Positions 60,576 to 64,000 of a stretch of 64,000 nt of DNA are shown here, piece by piece; the stretch's first letter is position 1; every line of letters begins with the position of its first letter. Below the pieces are notes generated by a model. It saw only the letters and a list, made by a program, of their open reading frames with translations. It was not told where the DNA came from and searched no databases. This DNA is from Coriobacteriaceae bacterium (GTDB taxonomy: Bacteria; Actinomycetota; Coriobacteriia; Coriobacteriales; Coriobacteriaceae), in assembly GCA_025993015.1 (NCBI GenBank), contig DAJPFV010000001.1:248001-312000 (forward strand). Direction: 5' to 3'. The position numbers were made by a program, and so were the translations under genes.

Positions 60576-61478
60576 ATGACCCTTCAGCAGCTTCGTTTTC
60601 TGATTGCCGTGGCAGAGTCCGGCTCAATCAACGCCGCAGCTCAGCGCCTCTATACCGCTCAGTCCAACATCTCAAACGCCGTCAAAAGCCTGGAACAGGA
60701 GCTCCACCTGGAGATCTTTACGCGCTCCAGCCGCGGCGTCACCCTCACCAACGACGGCACCGAGCTTTTGGGCTATGCGCACCAGGTCGTAGAGCAGGCC
60801 GACATGCTCGAGGCGCGCTACGAGGACGGCGGTACCCCGCAAGCCCGCCTCGCCATTTCCGCCCAGCACTACGCCTTTTCGGTCGAGGCCTTTGTCAACG
60901 TGGTCGAGCGCTGCCGCGACAGCAAGTTCGAGTTCATCATGCGCGAGACCACCACATCGCAGATCATCGATGACGTCCGCGCGTTTCGCAGCGACATCGG
61001 CATCCTCTATCTGGACGACTTTAACGCCCGCGTTCTGCAGAAGGCTTTTGCCGATGCGCGCGCGAGCTTCCATCCCCTATTCGACGCGACGGTCCACGTC
61101 TTCGTTAGCGAGCGCCACCCGCTTGCCCGCCGCCCGCAGCTGTCCCTTGCCGACCTCACACCCTATACGCGCTACAGCTTTGAGCAAGGCACCTCGAACT
61201 CCTTCTATTACGCCGAGGAACCTTTTAGCTATATCCCTTGCGACCGCAACATACGAATCTCGGACCGCGGAACACTTACTAACTTACTTATCACGTCAAA
61301 CGGTTACACCCTGTCGACCGGTGTCCTCTCCAATGAAATGCAATGGGGTATGGCATCGATCCCGTTAGCAGACGCCCCAACGATGCACGTAGGCTATATC
61401 ATGCACGACGAGCGCAAGCCCTCTCCCCTCTTGCAGCAATACCTCGACGAGCTCAACCGCATCATCCATGCCAACTAA
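60576..61478 (+). CDS. LysR-family transcriptional regulator
   Basis: The 300-residue protein has an N-terminal LysR winged helix (MTLQQLRFLIAVAESGSINA, RLYTAQSNISNAVKSLEQEL, FTRSSRGVTLTNDGTELL) and a substrate-binding-like C-terminal domain. Being divergent from metY, with a LysR-type motif in between, it probably controls sulfur amino acid synthesis. I start at Met 60576, as AAAGG is too close to the ATG at 60567. Confidence 0.9.
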   Translation: MTLQQLRFLIAVAESGSINAAAQRLYTAQSNISNAVKSLEQELHLEIFTRSSRGVTLTNDGTELLGYAHQVVEQADMLEARYEDGGTPQARLAISAQHYAFSVEAFVNVVERCRDSKFEFIMRETTTSQIIDDVRAFRSDIGILYLDDFNARVLQKAFADARASFHPLFDATVHVFVSERHPLARRPQLSLADLTPYTRYSFEQGTSNSFYYAEEPFSYIPCDRNIRISDRGTLTNLLITSNGYTLSTGVLSNEMQWGMASIPLADAPTMHVGYIMHDERKPSPLLQQYLDELNRIIHAN

Positions 61479-61577
61479 CTGTCGGAAGACGGGGTAGAAA
61501 TCGTAGATTGCTAGCCCCCGGCGGGCATGGCGCTACAATGGTCACTCACACGAAACGTACCCAACGAAAGGAAGCCC

Positions 61578-62063
61578 GTGAAGGTCATCATCTATACCGA
61601 CGGCTCGGCCCGATCAAATCCGGGACGCGGCGGCTACGGCGCCGTGCTCAAATACACCAACCCCGCCGGCAAGACCTTCACCTCCGAGCTTTCGCGCGGC
61701 TATGCCAAGACCACCAACAACCGCATGGAGCTCATGGCGGTCATCGTGGCGCTCGAGGCACTTAACCGCCCCTGCGACGTCGAAGTCCATTCCGATTCGC
61801 AGTACGTCGTCAACGCCTTTAACAAGCACTGGATCGACGGCTGGAAAAAGCGCGGATGGAAAACCGCCAACAAGCAGCCCGTCAAGAACCGCGACCTGTG
61901 GGAGCGCCTGCTCACCGCCAAAAGCAAGCACAAGGTTGAGTTCATCTGGGTTAAGGGTCACGCCGGCCACGAGCTCAACGAGCGCTGCGATGAGCTCGCC
62001 ACCACGGCGGCCGACGGCAGCAACCTCGATATCGACACCGGCTTTAACGAGAGCGACCTGTAA
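61578..62063 (+). CDS. rnhA: Ribonuclease HI
   Basis: The 161-residue enzyme cuts RNA in RNA-DNA hybrids. All catalytic acidic positions are visible: [14 protein letters not shown] (Asp), [10 protein letters not shown] (Glu), [11 protein letters not shown] (Asp) and [16 protein letters not shown] (His and Asp). The GTG at 61578 follows GAAAGGA; the open frame upstream does not match the family. Confidence 0.95.
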   Translation: MKVIIYTDGSARSNPGRGGYGAVLKYTNPAGKTFTSELSRGYAKTTNNRMELMAVIVALEALNRPCDVEVHSDSQYVVNAFNKHWIDGWKKRGWKTANKQPVKNRDLWERLLTAKSKHKVEFIWVKGHAGHELNERCDELATTAADGSNLDIDTGFNESDL

Positions 62064-62138
62064 CGGCGTTTTCGCACGCTATTTCCTGCCCCCTCGCGCT
62101 ACACTCATCCTGTAAACCGAACGGCACGAGGGGGATAC

Positions 62139-63245
62139 ATGCTGCGTATAGCGACCATCGGCACATCCATGATTACCGACGACTTTATCCAGGTCGTCAA
62201 CGCCAACGACCAAGCCGCGTTTGTGGGCACGCTCTCGCGCGATGCCGAGCGCGGTACTGCCTTTACCGCCGAGCGCGGTGGCGAGCGAAACTTTACGTCA
62301 CTCGATGAGCTTGCGGCAGCCGGCGACGTCGACGCCGTCTATATCGGCAGCCCTAACGCACTTCACTACGAGCAGGCCCTTGCCTGCATCGCCGGTGGCA
62401 AGCATGTCATCGTCGAAAAGCCCTTCTGCGCCACCGAAGCGCAGGCGCTCGAGGTCTTTCGCGCTGCCGAGACAGCAGGTGTCGTGGCCCTCGAGGCTAT
62501 ACGTCCCCTCCACGATCCCGCCTTCCACGCCATCGAGGACGTCCTGGGCGAGATTGCCCCCATCCGCCGCGCCTCATTGCGCTTTGGCAAGTATTCCTCG
62601 CGCTACAACGAGATTCTCGCGGGACGTGCCACCAATATCTTCGACTGCAATATGGCATCGGGTTCCCTCATGGACATTGGCGTCTACACCGTCGAGCCCA
62701 TGGTCGAGATCTTCGGCATGCCCTCCGGTCTCACCAGCATGACCACGCTGCTCGACCCCTCAACGCAAGAGCTCACCCATGGCCCCATCGACGGCTGCGG
62801 CTCCATTCTCGCCAGTTATGGCGGAGGGCGTATCTCCGTCGAGCTCGCGCACTCCAAAATTACGAATGACCTGCTGCCCTCGCAGATCGAAGGCGAGCGT
62901 GGCACTATCCAGATCGACCATCTGTCCACGCCCCGCAACGTCCGCATCGACTATCGCGGCGACGTCGTACGCGGCTCGGCGACCGAGGCACCGCGCGAAC
63001 AGGGAGACAACGGCCGCGTGCTCGACCTGCCCAAATCGAGCAACACTATGGAATACGAACTCACAGACTTTATCACCGCCATCGGCGGCATCGATAACGT
63101 TAAGGAAGAGATTTGGGAGACCCCGGCGGGACGCCACGAGCTTGGCCACTACCGCGATGTCACACTCGTCTCACTGCGCATCATGGATGCCGTGCGCCAG
63201 CAGGCCGGCATAACCTTCCCGGCCGACGCAGGCAAGCAGGCATAG
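62139..63245 (+). CDS. Gfo/Idh/MocA-family oxidoreductase
   Basis: The 368-residue protein has an N-terminal NAD(P) domain (LRIATIGTSMITDDFIQ, YIGSPNALHYEQAL, VIVEKPFCAT) and a C-terminal domain with SGSLMDIGVYTVEPM. The EKP Lys is kept. It differs from the oxidoreductase at 53857 and is followed after 2 bases by the acylphosphatase gene. GAGGGGG precedes the ATG. Substrate unknown. Confidence 0.87.
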   Translation: MLRIATIGTSMITDDFIQVVNANDQAAFVGTLSRDAERGTAFTAERGGERNFTSLDELAAAGDVDAVYIGSPNALHYEQALACIAGGKHVIVEKPFCATEAQALEVFRAAETAGVVALEAIRPLHDPAFHAIEDVLGEIAPIRRASLRFGKYSSRYNEILAGRATNIFDCNMASGSLMDIGVYTVEPMVEIFGMPSGLTSMTTLLDPSTQELTHGPIDGCGSILASYGGGRISVELAHSKITNDLLPSQIEGERGTIQIDHLSTPRNVRIDYRGDVVRGSATEAPREQGDNGRVLDLPKSSNTMEYELTDFITAIGGIDNVKEEIWETPAGRHELGHYRDVTLVSLRIMDAVRQQAGITFPADAGKQA

Positions 63246-63247
63246 CT

Positions 63248-63658
63248 ATGGGCCTCTTCGATACGTTCTTCTCCAGCGTCACCGGCAGCAGTCGAGAGCC
63301 TCAAAAACCATCAAACGTCGAGCTCGAGCTGCGCCGCAGGCTTACTGTGCTCGCAAGCGACGAGGCCACTCAAGACACTCCCCTGCGCTATTTCCTGCGC
63401 TGGGCGGGGCAAGTCCAGGGCGTTGGCTTTCGCTTTACCAACACCAACCTCGCGCAGGCACGCGCGCTCACCGGCTGGGTGCGTAACATGGAAGACGGCT
63501 CAGTCGAGATGGAGATACAGGGGGCTCCGGCAAATATCCTATCTCATCTCGAGGCGCTTCATGCCTCCTACGAGCGTATGGGAACGCGTTTTCGCCTCGT
63601 AGACGCCCAGGCCCGAGCCCCACTTGCCAATGAAGACGGTTTCACGCCTCGTTATTAG
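63248..63658 (+). CDS. Acylphosphatase-domain protein
   Basis: The 136-residue protein has a 45-residue charged N-terminal extension and then an acylphosphatase domain: FLRWAGQVQGVGFRFTNTNL (catalytic Arg in VGFR), ALTGWVRNMEDGSVEMEIQG (catalytic Asn). It hydrolyses acyl phosphates. The start lies 2 bases after the previous stop, so it is co-translated with the oxidoreductase. The N-terminal extension is longer than the standalone family norm of about 90 residues. Confidence 0.87.
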   Translation: MGLFDTFFSSVTGSSREPQKPSNVELELRRRLTVLASDEATQDTPLRYFLRWAGQVQGVGFRFTNTNLAQARALTGWVRNMEDGSVEMEIQGAPANILSHLEALHASYERMGTRFRLVDAQARAPLANEDGFTPRY

Positions 63659-63668
63659 TATTGTGTGC

Positions 63669-63686
63669 TAAATACGGTATCATTTA
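63669..63686. promoter_or_regulatory. Inverted repeat upstream of the Fur-family gene
   Basis: TAAAT-N8-ATTTA lies 34 bases before the start. It may be an autoregulatory site; the match to a known Fur/PerR box is poor. Confidence 0.3.
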
Positions 63687-63719
63687 CCTACGACCGTTGA
63701 TAGAAAAGAGGCGAGGCGC

Positions 63720-64000
63720 ATGGCGGTGCAAAGAAGGAATACCAGGCAGCGAAAGCTGGTTCTTGACGCCGTGCGCCAAAGCTATAACCATCCCACCGCC
63801 GACGAAATCTACAACGTCGTGCGCGCGCAGGATGACAAAATCAGCCGCGGCACGGTCTACCGCAACCTCAATCTCTTGGCCGACGCCGGCGAGATTCTCT
63901 CCATCAAGACGCCGGGCGGCAGCCGCTTCGATCGCACGATCGAGCCGCATGCGCATATCATCTGCACCTCGTGCAGCCGCGTCATCGACGTACCGCTCCC
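63720..64000 (+). CDS. Fur/PerR-family metalloregulator (3' end outside window)
   Basis: The first 93 codons are present. They encode the Fur winged helix: NTRQRKLVLDAVRQSYNHPT, ADEIYNVVR, ISRGTVYRNLNLLADAGEI, then RFDRTIEPHAHIICTSCSRV with metal-binding His and the first CxxC pair. The PGGSRFD stretch resembles PerR-type proteins. GAGGCGAGG precedes the ATG. Sensing of peroxide or metal cannot be decided from this part. Confidence 0.88.
   Translation, partial: MAVQRRNTRQRKLVLDAVRQSYNHPTADEIYNVVRAQDDKISRGTVYRNLNLLADAGEILSIKTPGGSRFDRTIEPHAHIICTSCSRVIDVPL

Overview
The window is GC-rich bacterial chromosome with short intergenic gaps, strong Shine-Dalgarno sites (AGGAGG-like), frequent GTG/TTG starts and many perfect-stem terminators. 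Gene content suggests a gut actinobacterium of the Coriobacteriia, most likely Collinsella: acetyl-branch lysine synthesis, lactate dehydrogenase, DUF3793 plus flavodoxin, a UmuC/YolD pair, and an frl-like sugar-amine cluster. The genus is inferred from gene style and content, not from a marker gene.

Layout. 1-2946: lysine/diaminopimelate genes (end of lysA, dapA, dapB, dapH); lysA runs into dapA in frame with no stop. 3193-10019: housekeeping genes on the minus strand (NdpA-like protein, DUF2974 hydrolase, L-lactate dehydrogenase, class I aminotransferase, NAD synthetase). 10148-16082: an AT-richer, probably acquired island. It holds a minus-strand operon of DUF2087 protein, MFS exporter, B12-binding radical SAM enzyme and a 36-residue peptide, followed by a terminator. 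An intact IS30-like element sits near the 3' end of the radical SAM gene, flanked by 16-bp direct repeats. Removing the element and one repeat restores a sensible C-terminus. This is the best candidate for an undescribed biosynthetic (RiPP-like) system here.

16257-23600: a Ser/Thr-rich membrane protein, a LOTUS-like protein, EttA, an SdpR/SdpI pair, a 28-residue membrane peptide whose mRNA ends can pair (candidate type I toxin), TcdA and TatD. A MITE-like element with 31-bp inverted repeats follows. 23902-35300: a large minus-strand catabolic cluster resembling fructoselysine (frl) operons: GntR regulator, YfcC-type transporter, two unusual amidohydrolases, FrlC-, FrlB- and FrlD-like enzymes, a second PfkB kinase, YjbQ, BtpA and an FGGY kinase broken by an in-frame TAG. 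A promoter with an operator-like palindrome precedes it.

35359-42824: two HAD phosphatases, then a three-gene module (unknown protein, ClpP-like protease, VirD4/TraG-like ATPase), glucose-6-phosphate isomerase and a half-length Fe-alcohol-dehydrogenase-like protein. 42923-49466: a LexA-boxed Y-family polymerase with YolD, a frameshifted surface protein, an HMA metal-binding protein, DUF3793 and flavodoxin. 49584-52689: an amino-acid ABC transporter whose permease has a secreted N-terminal domain. 52837-56157: endonuclease IV, an oxidoreductase and a ferredoxin-type aldo/keto reductase; the first two each follow a 63-bp palindromic element with matching outer arms and covarying inner stems. 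56321-64000: ketopantoate-reductase-like enzyme, small membrane and secreted proteins, metY with a leader peptide and a divergent LysR regulator, RNase HI, another oxidoreductase, an acylphosphatase and the start of a Fur-family gene. No rRNA, tRNA or CRISPR array was seen.
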